Assembly (NCBI GenBank): GCA_951230915.1
Contig: OX579635.1
Coordinates: forward strand, 37,386,001 to 37,450,000
DNA from: Antitrichia curtipendula
Lineage: Eukaryota > Streptophyta > Bryopsida > Hypnales > Leucodontaceae
Length of the DNA stretch: 64,000 nucleotides
Direction: 5' to 3'
Position numbers and translations under genes: made by a program. Shown here piece after piece: positions 11,626 to 22,920 of this stretch. Below the pieces are notes generated by a model that saw nothing but the letters and a program-made list of their open reading frames with translations, was not told where the DNA came from and ran no database searches. The number at the start of each line of letters is the position of its first letter. The stretch's first letter is position 1.

Positions 11626-12500
11626 TATTCTTGCTTAAAATGTACAATTGCTCTTTATAAAAGTTTATGAATGGTTTGGAGCGCATGCTTTCATCACTTT
11701 GAAAATTAATAGTTTTTTATGAGATGTTCCAAAAATGCGACCAAAGAAAATTTATAATATTCTTTTGACTTTCAACAACATTCAATAAAAAATGATAATA
11801 GAAACCATGCTCATAAGACAATTTAGGAATAATTATCTAAATTACTCACAATAGAAGTACACCCACAATCAACTTTGACCCAAAATCATCAAGTCTTAAT
11901 TTTTTCCAAAGATGACAACAAAGTGAACACACTCAATTGTAACATTTTTTGTTCTTCAACACCTAAAAATGGACTTGAATGAGTGCTTCCAAGACTCAAA
12001 ACTACAACAATTTTTCAAAAGCAACCAATAAGAGCTATAGAGTTTTTGAAAGCAATTAACAAAAGTTGAGACATTTTGTGCTTCAAAGGGTGTCCATTGG
12101 AGGTGAGTTTAGTGTTATGTATAGGGTACTCCATGTTCTCAACTTTAAAAATTTGTAAAATATTTGTAGAAAATTTAAAAAAAAACTTATGTTGCATTTG
12201 TCTTATATTTGCTAATAATGCATTCTAAAAAGTGGGACCATTGAGATAGCACAATAGTGCAACCATACACATGAATAGTGAGATAGTGGGATCAAAAAAA
12301 TTATTGCAATTAGACATTTCTACCAAATAGATTTTGAGGGTGGATATTGAATTATTGCCAAAACCTAGTATTCATACATTGTACACTTACATTTAGCACA
12401 TTAAAAATTCATAATTTATTCACACGACGTCCAAATAATGCGTACTAAAGTATAATAAAATCTTCTTTCTCTTTCCAATAAGACTGTATAGAAATAAGTT
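11626..12500. other. AT-rich intergenic, nothing recognised
   Basis: No gene, RNA gene or paired repeat end was identified between the CACTA-type MITE and the eEF2 promoter region. Confidence 0.4.
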
Positions 12501-12760
12501 TTGTCATACAATAGTAACCTTGAACCATAGTACAGTAATTATGTTACAATTAGAGCCGATTATAGGTGCACACACAAGACGGGAAAAACATACTTGCAAA
12601 GTGCCTCCGGTCAACAGCCATTCCAAGGGCACCACGTGGCGCTCACCCCCAAAGAGGAAGCCGCCGAGGAAAGTAAAAAAGCTGATAAGAAATAACGCTA
12701 ACGGTAAAGAAATCCCCACCAAGACGCGAAAGGCAAAACTATGAGGCCCTACACCCGCCG

Positions 12761-12769
12761 AAACCCTAA
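12761..12769 (+). promoter_or_regulatory. Telo-box AAACCCTAA in eEF2 promoter/leader
   Basis: AAACCCTAA lies 245 bp upstream of the eEF2 start codon, preceded at 12743 by 'gaggccct', which resembles a site II (GGCCC) element. The pair telo-box plus GGCCC is typical of plant promoters for the translation machinery. A pyrimidine-rich tract at about 12910-12940 looks like the Y-patch or 5' leader of such genes. No TATA box is obvious. The transcription start is not known. Confidence 0.6.
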
Positions 12770-13005
12770 CCTTCTCACCTTGTACACCGTCCGATCCATG
12801 CACCGATCGATCTCGACCGTCAAAAGCGACTCTACAGAACCCAAACTCGCATATACTGGCGAGCCGGTCCGGAACCTGTCCTCTTGCCCAACTAGAGAAG
12901 AGCGGCCTGCTCTCTCTCTTCCCTTCTGTCTCCTCCATTGTTTTCTTTGTTTCCGCTTTCTGAATCTCGTAGCCCGGTGGGCGTGGACATCACAAGCTCG
13001 TCAAG

Positions 13006-16000
13006 ATGGTACGTTGCATCTCCTTCTGCTTTTTGTGTCGTCGTTTTTGGTGAAGAATTGGTGTAGTTCTCGACGTTGCGAGATCTTCTCGGACGCTTGA
13101 ACTTTGTTGAGAGAAAGAGGGTAGCGTGTTGCTTATTTCTTGGGGCTCCGCGGCGGTGGCAGCCATGGTGAAGAGATTCGGGTTCTGCAATTGGTGTCTG
13201 CTGCTTGCTTTTCTTTTGTTCTGGTTTCTGGGGTTTGAATAGCTTCGATGATGTGCTGACGGTGAGGTTTCGTTTTTGCGCTACAGGTGAAGTTTTCAGC
13301 TGATGAGCTGCGCACTATCATGGACAAGAAGCACAACATCAGGAATATGTCCGTTATTGCCCATGTGGATCACGGTATGTGAAAATCTTTCGTCTACAGC
13401 ATGAGCATGCGAGTTTTTTGGATTCGAGTGTCGAGTTAGTACGATTCTCTGAAACGCTTCTGGATTCTTAGCTCTAATAGTAAACACCAATAATATTATA
13501 TACTTTTTCGGTTCACGAATCTCACTTCATAAGGTCTCTGAACGCACCGTGTGCACTCTGTTGCTAAGATGATGTTTTGAAGGTTCACTACTGTACCATC
13601 TCACAGATCTGATGATGATCTTTCCTCAATACATTGAATTAATAGTGGCATCCATGTTTAGAAAGATAACTCAAAACAAATTTCTTTATGACAAATTTTT
13701 TTGTTCCTGTTAGTGATATTGTATCTTCCTCGGGAAGTCTGGTCTATTAAATTCACTTTTTACATGCAATTCACTATTTCGTAGGTTAGGGTTCCAGGTA
13801 TTTCTTATTTCGTGAAAAGAAAGGTGGAAAGTAACTTCATAGAGCTTAACTCTGATCTAAATCGCTCAATTACTTAAAGAATTTATTCTGGTTTCTGCAT
13901 CTTCCAGTTCAATTCCTTGCCCCTAAGGACGAAGGGTTCATTATTTTAAATGACCTTAATATTGTTGATAGCATAATATATATGGGGATATTGTTTATAT
14001 CATTAGATAGAGTGATAAATATTGCAGGTGCTGTCCCGCGATACAAAAATTACTTGAACTGCTAAAATGAATCTCTTTATGGGTGCATTCGTCTTCTATA
14101 GGGTTAAAGTATTTTCAGAAATAAAAGTATTCCTAAACACTTGAATTCCCTATTTACATTATAGATTGGTACACACAATATTCTGGGACGGTTGTAAACT
14201 GCGAAATCTAGAGCCTGTGACGAATACAGCTGCTTTAGGTCTGTGTTGGGAATCTTAATGTCTATTATCAAACAAAATGACAACCAGAGAGTAAATAGAC
14301 CTGACTTGCGACGTTACTGTTTCACAGGAAAGTCGACCTTGACGGATTCCCTCGTGGCTGCTGCTGGAATTATCGCCCAGGAGACTGCCGGAGATGTGCG
14401 TCTTACCGATACCCGTGCCGATGAGGCCGAGCGTGGTATCACCATCAAGTCCACCGGTATCTCGCTCTACTACGAGATGACCCATGAGTCGCTCAAGGAC
14501 TACCATGGTGAGAAGGACGGTCATGACTACCTGATCAATTTGATTGATTCTCCCGGACACGTCGATTTCTCTTCGGAGGTGACTGCTGCTCTCCGTATCA
14601 CCGATGGTGCCTTGGTGGTTGTGGATTGCGTGGAGGGAGTGTGCGTGCAGACCGAAACTGTGCTCCGACAGGCTTTGGGAGAGAGGATCCGGCCCGTGTT
14701 GACTGTGAACAAGATGGACAGGTGCTTTCTGGAGCTGCAGGTGGACGGCGAGGAGGCCTACCAGACCTTCCAGCGTGTGATTGAGAGCGCTAACGTGATC
14801 ATGGCGACTTACGAGGACGAGCTCTTGGGAGACGTGCAGGTGTACCCCGAGAAGGGTACCGTTGCTTTCTCCGCCGGTCTTCACGGATGGGCTTTCACTC
14901 TGACGAACTTCGCCAAGATGTACGCTGGCAGGTTCGGCGTGGACGAGAAGAAGATGATGGAGAGGCTGTGGGGCGAGAACTTTTTCGACCCTGCCACGAG
15001 GAAGTGGACGACGAAGGCCACCGGGTCTCCGACTTGCCTGCGTGGATTCGTGCAGTTCGTGTACAACCCGATCAAGCAGGTGATCAGCATTTGCATGAAC
15101 GACCAGAAGGACAAGCTGTGGCCCATGTTGGCGAAGCTGAACTGCGGTCTGAAGGGTGATGAGAAGGAGCTGATCGGCAAGGCTTTGATGAAGAGGACCA
15201 TGCAGGCGTGGTTGCCCGCTGCGAGCGCTTTGTTGGAGATGATGATCTTCCACCTGCCCTCCCCGGCTACGGCCCAGAGGTACAGGGTGGAGAACTTGTA
15301 CGAGGGTCCTTTGGATGACCAGTACGCGAACGCCATCCGGAACTGCGACCCCAACGGTCCTCTGATGCTGTACGTGTCGAAGATGATTCCGGCTTCCGAC
15401 AAGGGTCGTTTCTTCGCTTTCGGTCGTGTGTTCGCCGGCAAGGTGTCGACGGGCATGAAGGTTCGTATCATGGGTCCGAACTACGTTCCCGGAGGCAAGA
15501 AGGATCTGTACACGAAGTCCGTGCAGAGGACTGTGATCTGGATGGGAAGGAGGCAGGAGTCTGTCGAGGACGTGCCTTGCGGAAACACGGTGGCCATGGT
15601 TGGACTGGACCAGTTCATCACGAAGAATGCTACGTTGACTGGAGAGAAGGAGGTGGACGCCCACCCCATCCGGGCGATGAAGTTCTCGGTGTCACCCGTG
15701 GTGCGTGTGGCCGTGCAGTGCAAGCACGCCTCCGATCTGCCGAAGCTGGTGGAGGGTCTGAAGCGTCTGGCGAAGTCTGACCCCATGGTGTTGTGTATGA
15801 TCGAGGAGAGCGGTGAGCACATCATCGCCGGAGCTGGAGAGTTGCATCTGGAGATCTGTCTGAAGGATCTGCAGGACGACTTCATGGGAGGTGCCGAGAT
15901 TGTGGTGTCCGACCCCGTGGTGTCGTTCCGTGAGACAGTGCTGGACAAGTCCGTGCGAACGGTGATGAGCAAGTCTCCCAACAAGCACAACAGGCTGTAC

Positions 16001-16768
16001 TTCGAGGCCCGACCCCTGGAGGAGGGTCTTCCCGAGGCCATCGACGATGGTCGCATCGGCCCCAGGGACGACCCGAAGGCGAGGAGCCAGATTTTGGCCC
16101 AGGAGTTCGGCTGGGACAAGGACTTGGCGAAGAAGATCTGGTGTTTCGGTCCTGAGACGACAGGTCCCAACATGGTGGTGGACATGTGTAAGGGAGTGCA
16201 GTACTTGAACGAGATCAAGGACTCCGTGGTGGCCGCTTTCCAGTGGGCGACGAAGGAGGGTGCCTTAGCCGAGGAGAACATGCGCGGCATTGCCTTCGAG
16301 GTGTGCGACGTGGTGCTTCATACAGACGCCATCCATCGCGGAGGAGGTCAGATCATCCCGACGGCGAGGCGTGTGATGTACGCCGCCCAGCTGACGGCCA
16401 AGCCCCGTCTGCTGGAGCCCGTGTACTTGGTGGAAATCCAGGCGCCGGAGGGAGCTTTGGGCGGCATCTACGGAGTGCTGAATCAGAAGCGTGGTCACGT
16501 GTTCGAGGAGGTGCAGAGGCCCGGAACGCCGCTGTACAACATCAAGGCGTACTTGCCCGTCATCGAGTCTTTTGGATTCTCCGGCACCTTGCGTGCGGCC
16601 ACTTCCGGACAGGCGTTCCCCCAGTGCGTGTTCGATCACTGGGAGATGCTGAACAGCGACCCCATGGATCCTTCGTCCCAGTCTGCCACCATCGTGACGG
16701 ACATCAGGAAGCGCAAGGGACTGAAGGAGCAGATGACCCCGTTGTCGGAGTTCGAGGACAAGTTGTAA
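13006..16768 (+). CDS. EEF2: Translation elongation factor 2 (eEF2), three exons
   Basis: The spliced coding sequence joins 13006-13008 (the ATG alone), 13287-13374 and 14328-16768. It encodes 843 residues, the usual plant eEF2 length. eEF2 is the cytosolic GTPase that drives ribosome translocation. Visible features: start [10 protein letters not shown], the P-loop AHVDHGKST split by intron 2 inside the second Gly codon, the switch region [18 protein letters not shown] carrying the conserved Thr phosphorylated in animals, DSPGHVDF and NKMDR for GTP binding, the diphthamide loop AIHRGGGQI with His700, and the C-terminus EFEDKL. All splice sites are GT-AG with matching phases; the intron directly after ATG is also known in flowering-plant eEF2. 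The long last exon is GC-rich and codon-biased, unlike its AT-rich surroundings, as expected for a highly expressed gene. It looks intact. Confidence 0.97.
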
Positions 16769-17432
16769 GGATGCGGTGGTTTTGGAAAATTTTATCTGTT
16801 TTCTAGATGCGGCATTTAGATAGTGTTAAGATCTGTATTGAGATGCATGGGCTGTAGACCATGGCAGGTGGGATGTGGTTGGGTGTGGAAGCACCTGTCT
16901 TCGTGCCTTCGAAGAGTGCTCCACGAGGAAGTGGAGGATAAAAGTATCCCGGGCTTTTGTGTTAGATTGACCAGGTGGCTATTACCATGAGCTTTCTAGT
17001 CCAGGTGACCTGAATCTGGTGTTGTCGGATTCCTTTGCCATTGAATTGATTGAGATTGGATGCTACATTTTGTACCACTGCCTTCTTTGACGAGTTTAGG
17101 GTGATCGATTTAATTTTTGGCGATCCAATTTTTTAATATATATCTTCGGCAATTCTCAAGAATCAGGTGTGCTGTTTTCCTGCTATTAAATCTCTCTTTG
17201 TTCAGACTCTACCTGACGGAAACCCTTGCAGTGTGTTCTTCAATACGCTTGTGTCAAAAAAAAAATTCTCTTTGTTACCCTGCCCATTAGTCACCGTTTA
17301 TCGTGTTTATGTCATCAATGTCTTATATAGTCGATTTTTAGCCTCTGTTTGTGCAGGGATATGTATTTGATTTGCTTGTTTTGTAGGTTTGATCGGGTTT
17401 GTGATCAGGTTTATGGTAACTGTCTCAAGTAC
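16769..17432 (+). other. eEF2 3' untranslated region and downstream flank
   Basis: Moderately GC-rich sequence for about 350 bp after the stop is likely 3' UTR. It then turns T-rich (17060-17400). No canonical AATAAA was found, and no further gene is visible before the MITE at 17433. Confidence 0.5.
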
Positions 17433-17846
17433 TAAGGTAGTGTGCTCTAAAAGCGCCCATCTTCTTCAAACCGCCCCTATTTTTAGGTGGAGAATGGAGA
17501 TGGGGTGATCCTTAAATGAACCAGTTTAGCAATTGAATGTATCAAGGAAAAATTGTTTTTCTATTGCAAGTGCCAATCATTGTCTTTGATTTCCGTACAT
17601 CTCTTTACAAATTGCAAGTGGACAGATTTTGGAAGACCTATGGTTACAAATAGGTGCCTATGCCCTGAATCTTTGAAAATTCATAAGTAATTCAAAAATG
17701 CTTGGAAAAATACAAAACCACTTGTGTTAGGTTTCACACCTATTTTTCTTTCTTTGAAAAATGATCTAAAAATATTTTCGTCCATGAAAGCCTGTGAAAA
17801 AGGCGGACCAGCCTTTAAATGGTTGCTTTAAGAGCATACTACCTTA
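17433..17846 (+). mobile_element. TAAGGTAG-ended MITE, complete copy (414 bp)
   Basis: The left end TAAGGTAGTGTGCTCTAAAA and the right end (17823-17846) are imperfect inverted repeats of about 24 bp with three or four mismatches. The outer TA on both sides is compatible with a TA target duplication, with the element starting AGGTAG. The interior is homologous to 33687-34083 (shared 'aagtaattcaaaaatgcttg' and following bases), and its first 140 bp recur inverted at 34206-34346. There is no reading frame. Confidence 0.7.
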
Positions 17847-17850
17847 AACA

Positions 17851-17950
17851 ATACCAGATCAAATGTTTAGTATATAAATTTCTTGATATTACATAATATA
17901 ATACCTGAACAAATGTTTAGTATATAAACTTCATGATATAACATAATATA
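17851..17950. repeat. Two 50-bp tandem copies
   Basis: 'aaatgtttagtatataaa' begins at 17861 and again at 17911, with the intervening bases alignable at a 50-bp period. The second copy runs into the left arm of the large palindrome that follows. Confidence 0.65.
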
Positions 17951-18418
17951 ATTGGTTGTGAGTTGTCAATGATGGATTTTCATAATTCAATTGCACATGC
18001 TTGTTGACATCCATAAGCAAATTTGTCCTTTTCCTAAATATTGCAAGAAAGTTTCAAAATTCATGATATAGAGAGTTTTGAACCGTCTCTCTTTTGAATT
18101 TTGAAAACTACATGTATATATATTGCCACTAGATTTTACAATTCGACCCTCTCACTAGAGTAATGTACCATTGAGTATAATGTTACAAATAGGTTGCTCA
18201 AATCTAGTTGCAATATATAGTAAGACTTTTATTTTATAGAATTTGGGAATGAAACACCTTATCATTGAACTTTTTGTACCATGAATTTTGAAGCTTTCTT
18301 GCAATATTTTTCAAAAGGACAAATGAGCTTATGGATGTTTTGAACATGTATGTGCAATTGAATTTTGAAAATTCATCGTAGACAACTCACAAGCAATTAT
18401 CATATAATATCATCAAAA
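17926..18418. repeat. ~490-bp imperfect palindrome (long foldback)
   Basis: The left arm (about 17926-18068) contains 'ttgtgagttgtc', 'attcaattgcacat', 'catccataagc', 'tttgtccttt' and 'atattgcaagaaag' in that order. The same words appear reversed and complemented in opposite order in 18273-18410. Weaker pairing continues inward ('tatatattgc.actagattt' at about 18117 and, complemented, near 18205) to a centre around 18170. Pairing looks imperfect, roughly three quarters of positions by eye. It may be a foldback transposon or a locus whose transcript would form a long hairpin. Confidence 0.65.
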
Positions 18419-19786
18419 TTTAATGTCAAAAATGTATTATGCATAATTGGAGCTATAAAAGAAGGCAATGATGCAATAATTACACAAGAATTGCAAAAGA
18501 TCGTATTTGAAAATGGATTATTTATATAGAAAACAAAATGAGGTGCAAATCTTTTTATTTGGGCATTGTACATGCACATGTCTTGATTTGATAGAGTAAT
18601 ATAAGAAGGCAACTCCTAGTTTGAGCTTTTTATTCCTTATCACTTTGTTTTTGTACTCCTCTTTCAAACTTTTACATTTACTTGTGTTCTTCTCAATACC
18701 TTCACATTCATTATGCTCAAGTGGCTGAATTTTGATGCCACACTTCGAACATGCTTTGTTTTGCTTCCGATTGTGATGCCCCTTTCATATTAATGGAGTA
18801 CACTTCAGATGTAGGAAAACTTGAACTTTGTAAGGGACATCAAGGTTGTTGTGACTTGTTTCCATTGTAACAAGAAAATGACCTATACAAGTATCTAATA
18901 TTTGTAAAAACTTTCCTCTACGATAAAATCGATACAAAGTTCATCCAATTGCAAAATTGACTTCTACAAATTCTTGCCTAAAGATGAATATGTGTCTAAG
19001 ATTAGTTTATAGTAAGGGATAATGTATCTAAGATTAGTCATAATCTTATACATGATAGCTTCGAGTCACTAGCTTTTCAACCAAAAGTAATGACCAATTA
19101 TGTGAATCAATGGTTCCTCTAGTAGTAAGTTAAATTACTATTGTGGCATTGAGCATCAATAGGGCACTTTACAATTTTTCATCCCAATCGGTAGTTGTCC
19201 CACTAATAGTTTTAGTAAGGATTTTACATAAAAGCCAATTTATTTATTTATTTGCACAATGACTATAGGATGGTAAAAGAATTAAAAAATATATATAATA
19301 AAATCTATATTAAATTAAAAGGTCACAACTAAAAATAAAAATAAAATCAATAATTTAAGTTAGTAGAATTTAGTGGATGAAGTTCTAGCATACCAAATAG
19401 TGGTCAAATTTCATCCATCCATAATTTCTTATATAAAAGTCCAATCTTTGAATGTCTTATTACATTTGTAAAGAAGGGCAATAGTCCTAGCAACATATCT
19501 TCAAGTTGCAATTCATTTGTCTATGGGCTAGAATAAGAATTAAACAATTATTTCTAAACCACTAGGAAAATTGCTTTCACCTTTTTTATTTTTTGGCTTT
19601 CATCTATTTTGAGGGGGCTTTGCATCCTAGTGTCCATTTACCATGAAGAGCACACACCAAAAAATTAGACTCCATCCAAAAAAATTCTTTGGGTACTAAT
19701 GCTTATTGTCACTTGCATAGACGAGTCTACAACCTCCCTCTTTGAAATTGCAAAAGAAACTTATACACAGTAATAAAAAATTGATC
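18419..19786. other. AT-rich intergenic, nothing recognised
   Basis: No exon, RNA gene or paired element end was identified in this 1.4-kb stretch. Confidence 0.4.
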
Positions 19787-21141
19787 TTCACCCCTAAAGG
19801 ATCAAACTATTCTTTTGGCAATATAGCAATTTTGGGCAGCTCATTACAAATGGAATTTTTAATTTTTTTCCTTGAAATTTTAAAGCAACATGTGCCCAAG
19901 AAGTAGCTCTAAGGCCCAAAAAATTTCAAATTTTTTGACTACATGGTTAAAAAAACATTGTATGATATGTAATTTTCTTTGAACTACGGGTAGCTTAAGC
20001 AGTTCAAAAAAGTTCTTAAAATATCTTTTTTTTAAGAATAAATATTTTAAATTTAAAGTGCTATATTTAACTCAATTTTCAATATCTTTGAAAAAAATAA
20101 AATCATAGGATGTAGATTGATTATTACTATCCTTGTCCCAAATTGATCTTCTTGTTGGATAAAATGTTCTGGATTAAGACTGAAAACAACATTTTAAAAA
20201 TTCCTTTCTTACTGTAAGTAGAGTTTGATGTACTCCTAGCATCCTAGAAACTTTGAGTTTAGGAACCCTTTACAAAGTGCAGTTTTGGAGTATTGAACAA
20301 TGGAATTTTTGGAACATTTTCAAGGAGCATCACTAGACACTTAATTGTTGATTGTGAGGCGTCATTTTTTTTATAGTTAGTATGGGCCCAAGATTGTGTG
20401 TGGACTTTAGTACCACCTCCCAAAGCTTCATCTCCTTCAATTGGGCAGTGCTCAAGGAGATGCAAAAAAAAGAATGAGCATTGTTGATTGACCTTTTCAA
20501 TCATTTAATTTGTCTTTCAGTTAATGATTGCATGGACAGACGGGGAACTATTGCTTGGAGTTGTTTTGCTAGTCCTAGATAGCAATTGAAAGCCAAATTT
20601 GACCAATTTCAACGTCACAAAGTGCAACATAAAGATCATTTTGGAATAGAGGGAGTACAACATTACAACCATTGGGATTGACATTTTTCAATTCCATCAC
20701 TAAGTTCTTAACAAATTTGTATTTTGAATCATTATCTACTTCTTTCTACTTACTATATTTTTCCTATATGTTGTACAATTCTAAATGATTTGAAATTTTT
20801 CAAACATGCAACCAACTTGCCTTGAAGAGTGAATCCAGAGAAGCACTACCATTTGGGACATTTTTTTTATACAAATGTGACCTTGTGAATTGCAGCTGCT
20901 TTGTGCTACTATTTTTCACAGGGCCAAAAAAAAGATTTTTGTCACTTCAAACGCTAATATCATGCAATCTACATGGTGGAAATTTTTGAAAATTTTTCCA
21001 CATCTTTTCAAACTAATGTATTGCAAGATCCTATAGTACATGTGTCCAAGAATGATTTTTTCTACAACTTGGTACTTGTACTAGAAATGACAATTTTGGA
21101 GCGTTTCAGTGAAAACATAGTCAAAAATCTTTAGAGGCTAA
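19787..21141 (+). mobile_element. TTAA-ended element, diverged copy with nested insertion
   Basis: The ends are decayed: left TTCACCCCTAAAGG (19787-19800), right TCTTTAGAGGCTAA (21128-21141). The interior follows the copy at 4403-5336 from end to end ('gcaattttgggcagctcatta', 'gtgcccaagaagtagct', 'tgttgtacaattctaaatga', 'acaaatgtgaccttgtgaa'). The extra length is explained by a 526-bp Stowaway-like insertion at 20130-20655, after which the homology resumes. It is more diverged than the other copies, so it is older. Confidence 0.75.
20130..20655 (+). mobile_element. Degraded Stowaway-like MITE nested in the TTAA element
   Basis: It begins TCCTTGTCCCAAATTGATCT and ends AGATCATTTTGGAATAGAGG GAG, a worn version of the CTCCCTCCGTCCC ends. 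TA flanks both sides (20128-20129, 20656-20657). The interior is homologous to the insertion at 59297-59864 in the same orientation relative to its host element and at the same site. Confidence 0.65.
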
Positions 21142-21748
21142 AGAGATTGGACTCTTGTACCCTAATGGATCTTTTACAATTCTATAATAATCTTCCAAGA
21201 ATCACATTGCCACATATTTTAAAATGTTTAACCTCTACTTACGTTCCACTTCAAGGTCTTGTTTATCATAATCAAAGCCATGCAAACCTCCCATAAGATC
21301 GAAACCTAAGGTAGTTGACTTCTTATCAACCAACCATCTATTTTTGCTAGTTAGGTTGCTTTGTTTCCAATTAGTTGTGGTTTAGGGTGATAGTTCATGT
21401 GGTTAGGTGACAGCTCACGCATCACAAATGTCAAGGAGGTGTACATTGAAAGCATACAATGATCACAAGAAGTGCACTGGAAGCCACAATTATCACCTAC
21501 GTTGAAGCCTGATTCATTTTGTAATCAACCTATGGTTGGAAATACGATGACCTATGTAACGAGAATGGATTGAACGGAATCTTTATGAAAACAATTCATA
21601 AATCATTTTATTTATGAAGGAAAAAAAGGAGCAAATTCTGAAACCCTCTTCAAATATATTTCTCCGCAAGCAGAAATTTTTCCCCTCACCAAATGCATAT
21701 TGAAAATATGGTAAATTGCTTAAGTAGTCAGAAAGAGGTCGTCTACCA
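21142..21748. other. Intergenic, nothing recognised
   Basis: No coding exon was identified. The last 100 bp before the next MITE ('gtctaccataaggtag') resemble the junction at 6045-6060 ('cactacctataaggtag'). Confidence 0.35.
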
Positions 21749-22025
21749 TAAGGTAGATACCCCCAAATGTGCCATTGACCTTAAACCGCCATCTATACTA
21801 TGTGTACATCTCCAAAATCAGTTTTGTACCTACGTGGAAGAAATGCTTTTAGAATCAAACTTTGTTTCTTAATAACTTTTGCATACAGTATCCAAATGCC
21901 ACGTTTTTTGGTGCGTTGGAACCTCCTTTCAGTTGCCAACAAGAGCATATGAAAATTTGACCAGTCTAATAATAATAATGAGGCCCAGTAGCAAAAAAGT
22001 AGCGATTTTCGGTGTACCTACCTTA
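21749..22025 (+). mobile_element. TAAGGTAG-ended MITE, second subfamily (277 bp)
   Basis: The left end TAAGGTAGATACCCCCAAA and the right end (reverse complement TAAGGTAGGTACACCGAAA) are inverted repeats with four mismatches in 19. TA lies on both sides. About 250 bp of the interior recur at 35358-35604 with high similarity ('tactatgtgtacatctccaa', 'taataacttttgcata'). It directly abuts the EDRF1 remnant and may mark where that gene was cut. Confidence 0.65.
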
Positions 22026-22068
22026 TACTCTATTGCTCTGGTTCAGTGCGCTTACCGCATTGACTTAC

Positions 22069-22920
22069 AGGTGCCACACCCAAGCATATGGCGGTCCGTT
22101 CCATCAAAATCTGAAGAAACATAAGCTTATTTGGATGCGTAGTGTCGACATGGTAGTAAGTTACTCCAATGCTTTCTGCCAGTATCGATCAACCATGGAT
22201 GCTAGTCGCTTGGCTCCCTGCAACCTGGTGTCTCGTTTCTGAACATTGGACTCTTCCGCCACAGCAAACAAACAGCTGTGGATCTTTGTTGACAGCCCAG
22301 TTGAAACTGAGCGTTCGCAGCTTCCGTTGTGCACGAAGCTTGCGTATCCAAGGATTCGTACAATACCAACGCCTTCGACATCCATTCGCCTCTTTGGCTG
22401 AGATCCTTCACTTTTCTGTCACACTCCAGCTCTGCCCTAGATTCCCTGGCTTTTCGATTCGTATTCAAGAACTTGTCCTGTCTTGCAAGAAGCATTCCTA
22501 ATTTCCTAATTTCAAATAAGTGTGAGCTAAATGTGCGTAGATCTCATTGCACAACCCCCGCATGGAGCGCTCAACGCCATCCCCCCATGCCAGAAGCTCC
22601 TTTCTGCCCTCACCATAAAACTCCAAAGCTTGCTTCTTGATATATAACTTAGAGAAACCGTGCTTCTCCCACTGTGGTTAGGAAGGTGTAATCGATCAAA
22701 GTGAGGGAGCTGGCATCCTTCCCAACTGGACAGTTGAGATGAAAAAACCCTCCGCAGCTGCTCTTCGGCCATGAGCAAGGTTACAATGGACTGAAATTAT
22801 ATGTTAGGCAGGTCTTTCACTGCACGAAATGCAACAATAGCTGTTTCATAGGTAGCCTTTAGCTGTTTCATAGGTAGCTGGATCGAAGGATCGGAGGCTT
22901 GCGCCAGGCAATGTAGCTAG
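22069..22920 (-). pseudogene. EDRF1-like gene remnant (C-terminal exons, broken)
   Basis: Read on the minus strand, frames joined by shifts give a recognisable order: FDPATYETA, AFRAVKDLPNI, CNLAHGRRAAAE, then WEKHGFSKLYIKKQALEFYG after a CCACAG acceptor. Next come NEIYAHLAHTYLKLGMLLAR, ALVLYESLDTQ, NAQFQLGCQQR, LASMVDRYWQKALE and a block containing HPNKLMFLQILMERTA, ending at a good donor (CACCT|GTAAGT). From memory this follows the helical, TPR-like C-terminal half of plant homologues of erythroid differentiation-related factor 1. Breaks: a shift near 22798, in-frame stops between about 22680 and 22730, a shift near 22275 and another with extra bases near 22155, plus a 22-bp duplication at 22839-22882. 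The N-terminal two thirds are absent. It is a dead fragment, not a working gene. Confidence 0.65.

Noticed and set aside
14243..14327. Upstream extension of the large eEF2 exon (frame open from 14243)
   Set aside because: The extra residues come from intron 2. The acceptor TTCACAG at 14321-14327 and the exact P-loop junction with exon 2 show the true structure.
14255..15664. A 469-codon minus-strand reading frame opposite eEF2
   Set aside because: It is a shadow of the codon-biased, GC-rich eEF2 exon; it has no domain or plausible start, and it shares the exon's boundaries.
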